From Mercenaria mercenaria (Eukaryota; Mollusca; Bivalvia; Venerida; Veneridae): DNA of 64,000 bases. Where the stretch lies: contig NW_026463153.1 in NCBI RefSeq assembly GCF_021730395.1, positions 1-64,000 of the forward strand, given 5' to 3'. A program made the translations under genes and the position numbers. The notes under the pieces were generated by a model that was not told the origin of the DNA, searched no databases, and saw nothing but the letters and a program-made list of their open reading frames with translations. Positions 1 through 11,006 of this stretch are shown here, piece by piece (position 1 is the stretch's first letter; every line of letters starts with the position of its first letter).

Positions 1-270
1 GATCAAGGTAAAACATTATTCCTCAATGCAATTAATGATTTAAAATATACATATTTCAATTTGAGACAACCGCCTATATAAGGTACTACGTTAAACAAAT
101 TAATAATTGCCTTTTTTCTTTATAATAACATAATACCAGTTTTTCAATTCCATCCTCGCGTCTTTATTTCTCATGCTCGGCCGTTCAGTGAAATCCAAAG
201 TTGCATGTTAAAACATTTTTGTGCTATTGATAGGTATGCATGATAGACCTATAGACAAAATAATATATAT

Positions 271-440
271 GAGCCGCGTCATGAGAAATCCAACATAGTG
301 CATTTGCGACCAGCATCCGCGCAATCTGGTCAACTGCCTACTGCAATTAGAGAAACCGTTAGCGAACAGCATGGATCGTGACCAGATTGCGTAGATGCTG
401 GTCGCAAATGCACCATGTTGGTTTTCTCATGGCGCGGTTC
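271..440. mobile_element. Palindromic foldback element (MITE-like)
   Basis: Two arms of about 62 bases (271-332 and 379-440) are reverse complements with about six mismatches, starting GAGCCGCGTCATGAG on the left and ending CATGGCGCGGTTC on the right. The 46-base loop holds AGAGAAACCGTTAGCGAACAGC. I recall very similar hairpins ('gaccagcat...gcaatctggtca') dispersed in bivalve genomes, so this is probably a short non-autonomous DNA element. No target-site duplication could be settled and there is no coding capacity. Confidence 0.75.
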
Positions 441-656
441 AAATGACCTTTTGAAGGGGTAGCATGTTCAAACGCGTCAGTTACTTTCATTTTCGATGAT
501 ATAAAACACGTGTTTTTGTGGGTTTTTTCCACCAAGAAGTACGTATACGAAACAATTACTTCTATCACAAACGGGACAGTACATAGCTATATCGAAAATT
601 CAACTAAAAACACGTTGAACGCAAAACAACAACAAAACAACAAAACACACACACAC

Positions 657-687
<31 letters not shown>

Positions 688-1000
688 AAACAACAACAAA
701 AAACACACACAAAAAACAGTTATTCCTTAAAAAATGATTTGTAGCAATTCAAACTTTATATAGATATTCAGTCGAAAAATTCGTACTTGCAGGAACTTTA
801 CCGTTCTGTGTATAACTAGCTTATTAAATACATCTACTCACCAAGTTCATTACAAAAATATACTCAAGCAAAAATGACGGTATCAATTGCCACAACTTGT
901 AACTAATGCAACTATAGTCTACACAGAATATCACTGCGGTCATGTACATAAGCCGTGATATAGTCACATGCCAAATGAATTTACATTGTAGGCCCATCAT
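441..1000. repeat. AC/GC microsatellite in gene-free AT-rich DNA
   Basis: A CA run interrupted by GCGCGCGC spans about 643-688, flanked by A-rich AACAACAAAA units. Open frames here are low-complexity products of the repeat. I see nothing else supportable in the stretch. Confidence 0.85.
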
Positions 1001-1420
1001 ACGGAACAGGCCCGGATAAAGAAACTTTTGACGTAGGGGGGCGAGGGTTGGCGCCAGTCTAGAACGAAGATGTCACCGCCAAGGTGCATAGCGAGGTATT
1101 GGAGGAGATGCCCTTGCCCATGTTAGGGGTTTGGGGGTATGAAATGGTGTCCTCTGGTGCATTTATTAGTGGGTGTACTCCCCTCATTTTAGTGGGGTCA
1201 GGGGGCTCTCCCCTGGAAATCTTTGAAATACCGGCATAAAAAGGTTGCTTCCGGTGCAGTTTTTGGTCTAATATAGATCTAATAATGGAGGGGTTACTCC
1301 TTACTCCTCTCTTGATGTGTGTGTGTGGGGGGGGGGGGGGGGGGGGGGATCGGCTCCCCCCTCCTCCCCCCTTGAAAATTTTGAAATACCTCCGGTGCGT
1401 TTCTGGGTACAAATTATGAG
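1001..1420. repeat. Degenerate G/C-run repeat with a 22-G homopolymer
   Basis: The motif 'gaaata(c/t)ctccggtgc' recurs at about 1226-1260 and 1381-1400, each time next to a CCCC/GGGG-rich block, as in a degenerate tandem repeat. An uninterrupted run of 22 G lies at 1327-1348 after GTGTGTGTGT. The proline- and glycine-rich open frames across it are compositional artefacts. Confidence 0.6.
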
Positions 1421-2196
1421 AAAAATTATTCCTTTACCGAAATAGGTTTAGTAGTGTGAATCTTTGATGAGTAATATGAGTAGGCCTATAGGTCACTTCT
1501 CAGCCAACTGGAGGGGGATGGGGGGGGTGGGAGGGGCACGGGCCCCCTCCAGCCGGCCCTGGATCATGGCATGCGGAATCTCATGAAACTTTAGAACATA
1601 TGTTGACAGCGAAACATTTGTTGGTTTTCGTGTTGTTGTTTTTACGCTTGGTTTTACGTCACACTGACACAATTTACATGGGCGTACCTGGGCATACGCC
1701 GATACGCCTGTACGTACAATTAAATTCGACACCGGGAAAATAAAACTTAAAGTGTGAAAAAAAATGCAATAAAATGTAAAGCCTAAAGGGAGTTAGGCGG
1801 CTATTTCAAGTTCTTCGTTTAACAATATCATCTGCATGAGATTTAACAAATTCGTTTTTGAAACAGATTTATTTGTTCCTGCAATTATCTTGTAAATGGT
1901 AAGGGTAGATTCCTTGCAAGCATAAGGCACGGCAAATACTGCCAGAGCCGCACATCGCCAATAGGCCCGCCTTAAATAGAAACACAGACGCACACATGCA
2001 TGCACGCACACAAACATACTGCGATGACAAAAGGAACACTGTTGGCACTGCCCAGGAACGGGCAATGGTAACACCTTCGATATTTTTCTTCAATCGAAAT
2101 CATATATTGTTTACAAAATTATTTTATCACAAGGGTAGAACCAACGACATTCCGTAAGCCAGCTGGATGGTTTCATATGAAGAATCATATCGAGAC

Positions 2197-2228
<32 letters not shown>

Positions 2229-2629
2229 ATCTACCCCATATTCGCAGCATCGCTGTTGGCTCATGGTTATCTGGCGTTCAGTTAAAAATCATCCAGGTAC
2301 GCCCCTGATTTAGGTCATTATGGCGACTTTCCAACAATCACCTGTACACTTTACAAGTAAGAAGTCAAAATTTCAATTTATAAATATAACGCACCTTCCG
2401 TAACCGGTAACGTCAAGTTTGTTTGTTTTTGTCGGTGATAGAAAAATCCCTTTTTACACGTTTTCTTTTAAAGTAGCTGTATCAATATACATAACGGAAA
2501 CAAATTAACTATTTTTCTAAGATTTAGGTCTGGGCTCAAACTTAAAAGCAAACTGAACCATTCCCGCCTTTGATTTAAATTTTATCCACGTAGTCAGATT
2601 GGCATAGTCGACAGCTACTTTGCTTTAAA
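1421..2629. other. Gene-free stretch with G-rich tract and CT microsatellite
   Basis: A purine-rich tract of G5-G7 blocks at about 1509-1558 ends in GGGCCCCCTCCAGCCGGCCC and could fold as a quadruplex. A (CT)n/(CTGT)n microsatellite lies at about 2193-2230. The remainder is AT-rich with no coding signature I can support. Confidence 0.6.
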
Positions 2630-3541
2630 CCCCCTTCACATCTACGATTTTTTCTTACGATTCCTTACGATTTGCCAACTCGTAGGCAGTCGCACGCAAT
2701 CGTAAATAGCTCGTCGGTAGTCGTAAATAGCTCGGCACTACTCGCAGACGATCGCAAGCAATCGTGAACGTTGAGGTAATATTTTTGACATGTCAAAAAT
2801 TTCTTACGTTCGTCCGCGATTTGAATTATCGGTGAAAAGCTCGTAAAGAGCTCGTAACAAGTCGTAAGTATCGTAAACAACACGTAAACCACTCGTAAGC
2901 GCTCGTAAATGTATCGTAAAGACTTTGTTTTACGATTAAATACGATGTGTTTACGATGTGTTTACGAGTTCTTACGAGTTCTTACGATTTCTTTCACGAT
3001 GCGGTACGAGGGGTTTACGATTTGTTACGGGCACTTTACGAGTACTTTACGAATACGTACGTATGCTTTACGATTTATGAGAGGTATAAAAGCTGCCAAA
3101 TCGAACAGTTCCTTTCAGTTGCTGTCAATACGTCAAAGGAGTGAGACCTCAATCATATCTGCAACAATGCCACCTAAAAAGAAGGTAGTCAACAAGAAGA
3201 GGAGAGCACGCTCGCCTTCGTGCAAATTTAAATTGCAAAAACATGATATTCGTAAATACTCGTATCTAGTTAACACGCAACTACTCGTAACAACGCGTAA
3301 ACAAATCGTAATGTACTCGTAAAGCCTTTGGTGAATCATGATATTCCGTAATTCACTCGCAACAGCTCGTAAATAACTCGTAAATAGCTCGTAAAACGAT
3401 CGTATTGATCCGTAATTACTCGGAACAAATCGGTAATTTTAGTTGTAAATGCATCGTAATAACTCGGAATAAATCGGTGAACTTTTACGATTTTGTGCAA
3501 TCCGTCACAAATCGTAAGAAAAATCGTAGATGTGAAGGGGG
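2630..3541. mobile_element. Non-autonomous DNA transposon with TIRs and TCGTAA-rich interior
   Basis: The ends are inverted repeats: CCCCCTTCACATCTACGA followed by TTTTTTCTTACGATT at 2630-2663, and its complement ending GATGTGAAGGGGG at 3541. One base differs over about 33. The interior is saturated with CGTAA/TTACG words whose orientation switches in blocks: mostly TCGTAA from about 2690, TTACGA at about 2920-3075, TCGTAA again at 3249-3480. Between 3080 and 3250 lies a motif-free island with a TATA-like box and a short start peptide, described separately. Target duplications are unclear (left flank TTTAAA, right flank TATTAT). PIF/Harbinger-like is one guess, but no transposase core is present to assign the family. 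Confidence 0.75.
3083..3240 (+). pseudogene. Residual promoter and basic N-terminus of a transposase-like gene
   Basis: Inside the TCGTAA-rich element, GAGGTATAAAAGCTG (about 3081-3095) looks like a TATA box. About 75 bases later ATG at 3167 opens a frame reading MPPKKKVVNKKRRARSPS, a bipartite nuclear-localisation-type basic stretch. It then runs into the repeat motifs and loses sense by about 3250. The simplest reading is that an autonomous parent had its promoter and first codons here, and that most of its gene was replaced by motif-rich filler. It could instead be a captured host 5' end. No catalytic domain can be seen, so the family stays unassigned. Confidence 0.5.
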
Positions 3542-4489
3542 TATTATCCTCTTTGAATTCGGGACTCAGTAAGCTTCAATATTTACTTAATTAATTATTG
3601 TTGGGGTAGCTATGCGTAAGAGAGCCAACATGTGCAGTCTGGTCGCTCGAGATATTTAGTGACGTCATATATTGTATGACATAATTGGAATTAATTTTAG
3701 CGTTTGAAAAGTTATTGTGTCATGGCGAGCTAATTAAATGTAGAAGGCTATATTCTAAGGAGGCTGAAGCAGTTGATGTCTTTGTATCGTACAGGTTCTT
3801 CCTGGATTATGCATTTGGAAAATACTGTGATTAAAGATTGTTTCAAATGCATATTTCAGTTATTTGCCTGAAATTCTTCGAAAGACTGTCCCAGATTGAC
3901 TGGATCAATTTTCGGATGATGGATTTTCAGTGTAAAACTTCTGACTTTGAAAATTGTGCATTGAACTGGACATCGTTTGGAAGGATTTAAGGATAAATGG
4001 AATATAATGATTAAAGGAATTTATAACTGAATACTTTACTTAGATTCTAATGGCCGGATTCTTTCGTGCAAAGTAAGTTCTTTTTCTCTTTTTCATTTTT
4101 ACATTTTTCAAAATTTCGTTTGTATACTAAATTGTAAATTCTATTTCAAACCCATTAGAACTGTTTCTTACGGGAGGAAAAATAACTAGAATCTAGGTGT
4201 AAAAAAATAAGTGTGAAACGTCCCCAATGAATAACACGTGAAATTTCCCGAAAATCTCCAAAATAGAGACTATTTCAGTATTTGGCAATGGCGACCAGAA
4301 ATAAACAACAGCAAATTCCCATAGAGAAGCTGAAATTTAGTCGCACGGGAAAACCAGACGATTGTTTCAAAAATCTTTGAAATTCTCGAGGGTGACTTTT
4401 TTTTTGTTCACAAAAACATGTTTTATGTTCTTTGATCCCGTTTCATTTCTTCATATCAGCCCAAAGTTGAGGTCCAAAATTAGGTGGGA
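3542..4489. other. AT-rich stretch, no gene recognised
   Basis: I see no domain-bearing frame, tandem repeat or strong inverted repeat. A CRE-like TGACGTCAT occurs at about 3660-3668, but with no adjacent gene it carries no weight. Confidence 0.5.
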
Positions 4490-4675
4490 CAGACTATAAT
4501 AGTGTAATAAAGCTTTGACGTAGACGTCGTTTATAGTATAGGAGAAATTGGTCATATTGACTTGTTTAAAGTAGTTAAAGAAAGTAGAAATTTTAATGTT
4601 TCGACAGGAAAAGCTAATCTGTGATAAAAAGAATATTTCATTTGTGACTTTCCACATTGATTTTATTTGATTATA

Positions 4676-5640
4676 GAGTGGTGGAACCTATGCTCGCGGT
4701 ATTCCTATGCTCGCGGTATTTCGATAAATATGCTCTCTGCAGAAGCACTGATAAAAATATTTCATCATGCTATGTTCAACACCGACCAGTGGTGAAATGC
4801 CTTTACAACAAACGTAGCGATAACCGCGCGTGCCGCTCACGTGACGTATACAGCAGCCGATACATTTTACGCAATCTGTATCCGTCGCACAAATCTCACA
4901 CAAATATGTCAAAATCACTAAACTAAAGTTAGTTTTTTAGAAATCATGCATTACATTCAGATATAAGATACATTTAAGAGCAAGATGTGATGAATGTGAC
5001 GCCTGGCTACACTACGAGTGCCTTTCGAACCATGAAAAGATCGATGTTGATCTTAGTATTTTGACAAAGTCCAAATGGTTCTTTCTGAGATGTAGGGAGG
5101 AGTAAATTTCCTACACACAAAAGAAGTGTAGAAATCATTAGCGAGTTAATCACTGTCGTTGTTTGAATCTTTAATACTTGAACATTCTGTTTTTAAACAA
5201 CATTATTATACGTTTTTAAGCTTTGTTCTAATAGTGACTCCATTTCGGAAAGGGAAATATACACATAGAGGCACATACTAAATTTTATCCCCATTTATTT
5301 TGTTTTTCACATAATAAATGAGTAATGTTCTAAATATTATATTCGCATATGCTTGTTTGTTCATTTTTAGCCTGCTGATTTTTTTTTCGTCCTTAGTTTA
5401 ATCGATATTACATACCGCCAGCATAGGTTCCCTTCAGGGCGAATTTTCACCTTTTCACGTATGCCGTGTCGATAGCTCACGAGACGACTAAGTCACGTGA
5501 TGACGCACATCAACAATATGTTTCGATAAAAGGAGGATAACTTTATGTTTTTGCATAGGCAAATCGAAATAATAATTTTTTCTTGCTTCTTAAAAAGATT
5601 ATATATGTACAAAATACCGCGAGCATAGGTTCCACCACTC
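4676..5640. mobile_element. TA-flanked DNA element nested in the inverted-repeat arm
   Basis: Terminal inverted repeats of about 28 bases begin GAGTGGTGGAACCTATGCTC and continue GCGGTATT at 4676-4703; the complement ends at 5640. Both ends abut TA (4674-4675 and 5641-5642), and the uninterrupted sequence exists as the right arm near 8740-8810, which supports insertion. The left end carries a tandem second copy of CCTATGCTCGCGGTATT, and a degenerate internal copy (TACCGCCAGCATAGGTTCCC) lies at about 5413-5432. TA duplication suggests Tc1/mariner-type integration, but the only coding remnant is a PHD-finger piece, which that superfamily does not normally carry. Confidence 0.75.
4978..5105 (+). 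pseudogene. PHD-finger fragment inside the nested element
   Basis: Following a possible acceptor (CATTTAAG), the frame reads RARCDECDAWLHYECL, spaced residues, KSKWFFLRC and a stop at 5103-5105. This is the C-terminal half of a PHD zinc finger (Cys-x2-Cys-x2-Trp-x-His-x2-Cys then Trp). In the closing Trp-x-Cys-x2-Cys the first cysteine is Phe, so it is degenerate. PHD fingers occur in host chromatin proteins and in some transposon-encoded proteins. Here it lies wholly between the element's inverted repeats, so it is either a remnant of the parent's own protein or a captured host exon. It is not likely to be functional. Confidence 0.65.
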
Positions 5641-6165
5641 TATTTCAACTCGTTTAAAAAAATCAATATGAAAAGACACTCATGTAATATATATCTTTAA
5701 TCTATATAGACGTTTCAGCCTGTTTTCAGTCTTGTTACTTTCTCAGGAGGCGACTCTTATTGTGAAATATTTACCGGCAAAAAATAAGTTCATGTTGATC
5801 GGACAGAAGTGGTTCTTGTAAATATACATATTCTTGCACAATGCAATTACTTTCATTACTGGTTAGTTCAGAAAACACGTGACGGAAACATAATTCAGTC
5901 TCACCAGTTATTACAGTTTAATGCCTAAGGTTCCAGTATTTGTATGATAGGAAATTTCAACTACATGTATATCTGTGATATAAACGCAACGTGTTTCGTA
6001 ATGCTCTAAAGCTTTATAATGTTTGCAGTTTTTTCCAACACCATTTGATAAATAGAATCCACAAGTGAATATATACAGCAGTAACTGTGGTAAAAGCCAA
6101 ATTTTCATCAATTAATATGAAATACTTTTTGAACTAGGCGCGTCACAAGGTGAAAGTGCGCATTT

Positions 6166-6545
6166 TTGACTCTCTCAGGGGTCATAACTCTGGAAATAGG
6201 GGACGGAGACAGACCAAAAAATAGGAGGTGCGCAATTTCATATCATGAAAAAGACTCATGCGAGGTTTCGTCAATTTATATGAAACACGTTTTAAGCGAG
6301 GAGCGTCACAAGGTGAAAATATGCATTTTTGACTGTTTCAGGGGCCATAACTCTGGCAATATGGGACAGAACCAGACGAAAAATAGGAGATGCGAAAGTT
6401 CATATCATGATAAAGACTCATGCAAGATTTCATCTATTCATATCAAATACTTTTTGAGCTAGACAAAATTCCGACGGACATACCCATGGACGGACGAACG
6501 GACGGACGCACAATTCCAAATTTATATGCCCCTCCACTCTGTTGT
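6166..6545. repeat. Two-unit ~165-bp tandem repeat and CGGACGGA tail (left arm)
   Basis: Two degenerate direct units share 'gcgtcacaaggtgaaa', 'cataactctggaaat' and 'tatcatga(a)aaagactcatgc'. After them come GGACGGACGAACGGACGGACG and 'gcccctccactctgttg'. The mirrored pair is in the right arm at about 7860-8290. The unit is familiar from bivalve repeats. The 98-codon open frame across it is a by-product. Confidence 0.7.
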
Positions 6546-6916
6546 TGGGGCACAAAATCTGTGCGTTTTCATCTATAAGACAGATTTAAAGCACTAAATG
6601 TATCCATCTATACGAAATAAATTCATGTTTGTTGACACGATCGGACGGAAAGACAACTTTCAAAATATATTTCCGCTAGTTTCAGCGTGGTACAATAAGA
6701 AACAAACAGATTCATCTTTAGATAGGTCGGAAAATGTGAGTTTTTATATGCTACGAGAACGCTAAGGGGTGGATTTTTTAGCACCAACTTACGAGGACAT
6801 TTACGAAGTGTCGTAAATAACGAGGCTTTCGAGATAGAGAAAATATCTGCTACGAATACCTTACGAACCCTTTACAAACATCTTAGGACTTAAGGTACCT
6901 TCGAGATAGTGGCCCC

Positions 6917-7485
6917 TGATTTTGACTGGTCACTTTTCATAAACGAATCGCCATTTTGTTTTAGATTGCTGGCTTGCTTTTTGAAATTGAAGGAAAATGC
7001 TTTGAGCAAGGAATTAATTTAAAGATGTTCGGCGTTTCAGGTGGATCTCATAGTAAAACCCTATCTAGTAGTCTCTTCGTGGCGAGCCAGCACAATCCTC
7101 CGAGCCAAATGAGTCAGAAAACATAACCGAGGCAATTCAGTTGTCGCTATATCTGTTGAGATCATGTTTAGATAGATTGTGATGGCAAAATTAGGCTGGA
7201 TGTTTTCTTGCACTATGTGTGTATTGTATAACTTACTAAAAGGGTGATCTCTATATGCATGCTTTTTAGACAAGGATTTTTACCTTAGAAAGACAGAAAT
7301 GTCTTGGCTGCCACGTGATTAGACAAATGTATACTTTCCACGCTAAGTAGGCAGGAAAATTTATTCTGTTTAAGTAGTCGTTGTTTGGCTTTTTTCTGGT
7401 TGATATCATCCGTGAGTACATTGTGTCTTGTTTGTTTCTCATCAGTCCTGATTTTTGTTCTGTTTGTTGCCTCGTTGTTTAGCAT
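6917..7485. other. Unique spacer of the large inverted repeat
   Basis: About 570 bases separate the two mirrored copies. I see two reverse-strand open frames of 66-70 codons without recognisable motifs, and no repeat structure. It is probably ordinary flanking DNA caught between two insertions. Confidence 0.5.
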
Positions 7486-9227
7486 TCTGGGGTCACTATC
7501 TCGAAGATACCTTAAGTCCTAAGATGTTTGTAAAGGGTTCGTAAGGTATTCGTAGCAAATATTTCCTCTATCTCGAAAGCCTCGTTATTTACGACACTTC
7601 GTTAATGTCCTCGTAAGTTGTGACTGAAAGATCCACCCCTTAGCGTTCTCGTAGCTTATAAAAACTTACATTTTTCGACTTATCTGAAGATGAATCTGTT
7701 TGTTTCTTAGTGCTCCACGCTGAAACGAGCGGGAATATATTCATTTAAGTTGTCTTTTCATCCAATCGTGTCAACGAACATGAATTTATTTCGTATAGAT
7801 GGATAAATTTAATGCTTTTAATCTGTTTTATAGACGAAACCGCACAGGTTTTGAGCCCCACAACAGAGTGGAGGGGGCATATAGATTTGGTATTGTGCGT
7901 CCTGTCATCCGTCCGTCCGTGGGCCCGTCCGTCGGAATTGTATTACGCGCCTAGCTCAAAAAGTATTTGATATGAATAAATGTAATCTATTATGAGTCTT
8001 TATCATGATATGAACTTGCGCACCTCCTTGTTTTCGTCTGGTTCTGCCCCATATTACCAGAGTTATGGCCTCTGAAATAGTCAAAAGTGCACATTTTCAC
8101 CTTGTGACGTTCCTCGCTCAAAAAGTGTTTCATATGAATTGATTAAACCTTGCATGAGTCTTTATCATAATATGAAATTGCGCACCTCCTATTTTTCGTC
8201 TGTCTCCGCCCCCTGTTTCTAGAGTAATGACCCCTGAGAGAGTCGCAAATGCACACTTTCACCTTGTGACGCACCTAGATCAAAAAGTATTTCATATAAA
8301 TTGATGAAAACTTGGCTTTTACCACAGTTACTGCTGTATCTATTCACTGGCTGTTTCTATTCATCAAACGGTGTTGGAAAAAAACGCAAACATTATAAAG
8401 CTTTAAATTAGAGCAGTACGAAACACGTTGCGTTTATATCACAGATATACATGTAGTTGAAATTTCCTATTATAGAATTACTGGAATCTTAGACATTTAG
8501 CCTGTGAACTGTAATAACTGATGAGACTGAATTATGTTTCCGTCACTGTTTTCTGTACTGACCAAAAATGAAAGGAATTGCAGTGTGTAAGACTATATGT
8601 GTATAGTTACAAAGAACCATTTAACAATAAAAATCGCCTCCTGAGAAAGTAACAAAATTAAAAACAGGCGTAAACGTCTATATAGATTAAAGATATATAG
8701 AGGATATTACATGAGTGTCCTTTCATATTGAATTTATTAAACAAGTTGAATAATTTGATAAATTGCGAGGCTCTGCCGAGCATTTTATCAGTTTTATTCA
8801 ACGAGTCGAATAAAATCAATGTGGAATATCACAAATGAAACATTCTTTTTATCACAGATAAGATTTTCCTGTCGAAACATTGAAAATTCTACTTTCTTTA
8901 ACTATTATAAACAAGTTAATTTTACCATCGTCTCCTATACTATAAACGACGTCGACGTCAAAGCTTTATTACACTAAAGTGTATTATCATTTTTATGTAA
9001 TCGTTTTATCATACTCCCACGACGTCAAACACGTGATAAATTGATTTTTAAAATTGAACGCTACACGCAGATCCCCGCTCAGCTAGCATAATACATAGAA
9101 CACACAAGATCTCAAAGTAGGTTCGAATACCTGACGAGGCGTTCTTGTTCTCCGTAATTATTGGCTAATCGTAAATCACACTAACTTACGATAGGAATAA
9201 GTTTTCGAGATAGCGGCCCCTGAAATG
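7486..9227 (+). mobile_element. Right copy of the inverted-repeat element, both ends present
   Basis: It starts GGGGTCACTATCTCGAAG near 7488 and ends TTCGAGATAGCGGCCCC at about 9226, so short terminal inverted repeats (GGGGCCRCTATCTCGAA type) bound about 1.74 kb. The interior mirrors the left copy and includes a CGAGGCTCTGCCGAGC hairpin-like word at about 8766, the two-unit tandem repeat at 7860-8290, and CTCCCACGACGTCAAACACG near 9015. No transposase frame exists, so it is non-autonomous. The flanks show no clear target duplication. Confidence 0.65.
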
Positions 9228-10218
9228 AAGGCTGTCGTCATTTTTATGTTGTGTTTATTTTATCATTCCTATTGAATTTAATACTTTTAAAATTATTCTT
9301 ATGACTCATTTCCCTTGATTTCAAAGTACATGTATTCTTTCTTTGAAATATTCTTTAAATAAGATACGATGGGGTATTTATAAAGCAAATTACGGTTTTA
9401 TGCTAGGAAAGTATTAGGGTAAGTTCATTTCTTTTTATAACATTTCCAGGATCCCTAGGGATACTTTGGTTCACCCGCCTTTCCAGACTCAGGTACCAAC
9501 CATTCTCTCGGGATTCTGCAGATGTTATAACACGAAAAACATGTGTTGCCCTGCAGTAGATAAATATCTCTATAATGGTTCAGATTCACTTTAAATGCAA
9601 CACATCTATGCTGTGTAAGAATTGATATCAACAATTCATTATGACCATATCCTCTTCAGATAATGCTTCCTTGCTTATTTTTAGAACTATCACCTTCTTC
9701 TAAATTTGCTAATAACACATTTATCTAGAGAATAACCCTAAAAGTGATTATGTTAAAACACCCAATATATGAGAGGAAGTGTGTTGTACAAAAATCATTA
9801 CTCTGTCACTGTTTGAATAATCTCCCGTTTTTATTTTATTTTTACTCGTAACAGTTTAATCCGGAGCTAAAGTCCGAAACTATCGGCGGGATGTTGATAA
9901 AACTTCACACACGGGCATATGTCAAAAAATGAAAGAGCAATGCACAAGAACAATATATCTCGCTTACGTTTTGAATCATCTCCATTTTATTTGCTCATAC
10001 TACTTTTTCTAAAGCATAAGTCGAAAACCATTACTGGAATACTGTTAAAACTTCATATAATGATAGTGAATATCTACAGAAAGTACGGTGTATCAGAAAT
10101 TTATCTCTATCTTGCTTCTTCTTATGACAATCTCTCTTAAATTGTTTATTCCTTAAACTTTTGTCCGGAGCATCACTTTAAAATTATTGAAGAAATTTTG
10201 TTAAACTTCAGTTAAGAA
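9228..10218. other. AT-rich stretch, no gene recognised
   Basis: I see only AT-rich sequence with short open frames that have no recognisable domain. Confidence 0.5.
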
Positions 10219-10300
10219 AATAAGAAAAAAGAGAAATTTAAAAGAATCATAATTCTTACTTGCCAATTATGATTCTTTTAAATTTCTCTTTTTTCTTATT
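10219..10300. repeat. Perfect 36-bp inverted repeat with 10-base loop
   Basis: Bases 10219-10254 (AATAAGAAAAAAGAGAAATT and on) are the exact reverse complement of 10265-10300, around the loop CTTACTTGCC. The stem is A/T-rich. There is no mismatch in 36 pairs, which points to a recent foldback or template-switch event, or to constraint. No TIR-type tail or target duplication is visible. Confidence 0.9.
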
Positions 10301-11006
10301 TACTTGTGCAAGGCATACCTCTTTAACTACTGAAGGGATTTTATCCGAACTGTTTACAAAGATGAAGAACATAGCGAAGGATTGAAATAAATAAACGCCG
10401 AAGCTCTTTCAGTTTACTTTAATAGTAATTTTCATTTATTTAATTAACTCTCAACATTTTGTTCAGAATATTACTCCAAACAATTGAAGGGATTTTGTTG
10501 CTTTTCTTCCCATTGAGAGGAAGAACCAAAAACTCTACTTTTTCTACTCTTTGAATCATTTTCTTCAAGTAAAGTTACTTGAAACGTTTGAAAGGATTAG
10601 GAACGTTAGATATTTCAAGGGTTTTGACTCAAGAGCGACTTGGACTATTCAGCTGGATATCAAACAGGCCATTAAACATACGGACCTTGATTGGTGAACA
10701 TTGTATAAGAACTACATAATGAGAGAGCAAACACTATTAATTTTCGCAAATATGAGTAATTTTCAAGTGCAATAACTGTGGCTAATTTTAGTGAACAATG
10801 GATAAGAGGTGCGCAAAATAGAGAGAGGGTAACTTTGGTGGAGGATGTCCTCGGGCCGTTTTGCAAGCGTATAATATTGATACAAGCGTTTCCTTTTGTA
10901 CGTACTTCTAGAATACTGGATACAAAATAAAATAAAAATGTGAGTGTTCTAATTTATATTATTCATATGAAACAAATTTATATTTTTATTCAAGCACACC
11001 TAAGAA
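10301..11006. other. Gene-free stretch upstream of the B-box exon
   Basis: AT-rich, with no recognised repeat. Just before 11007, TATTTTTATTCAAG could be an acceptor, which would put the start codon near the 5' end of an internal exon with untranslated exons further upstream. Confidence 0.4.

Larger units (their letters stand above)
4490..6916 (-). mobile_element. Left copy of a large inverted-repeat element, truncated, with a nested insertion
   Basis: The bases 4490-4675 and 5641-6916 match, in reverse complement, the segment 7486-9000, at roughly 90 percent or better where I aligned by eye. The shared tip reads AGGGGCCACTATCTCGAAGG in this copy (read from 6917 leftward). The outer end at 4490 lacks the second terminal repeat present in the right copy, so this one looks truncated. 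The arm is interrupted at 4676-5640 by another element flanked by TA. About 40 bases of the arm around the insertion differ from the right copy. No transposase is visible. Confidence 0.75.

Noticed and set aside
1059-1412. 117-codon minus-strand frame with Gly/Pro runs
   Set aside because: Driven by G and C homopolymers and a degenerate repeat; no domain.
6166-6462. 98-codon frame with an internal duplication
   Set aside because: It covers a two-unit repeat present in mirror image in the other arm; no domain or splice support.
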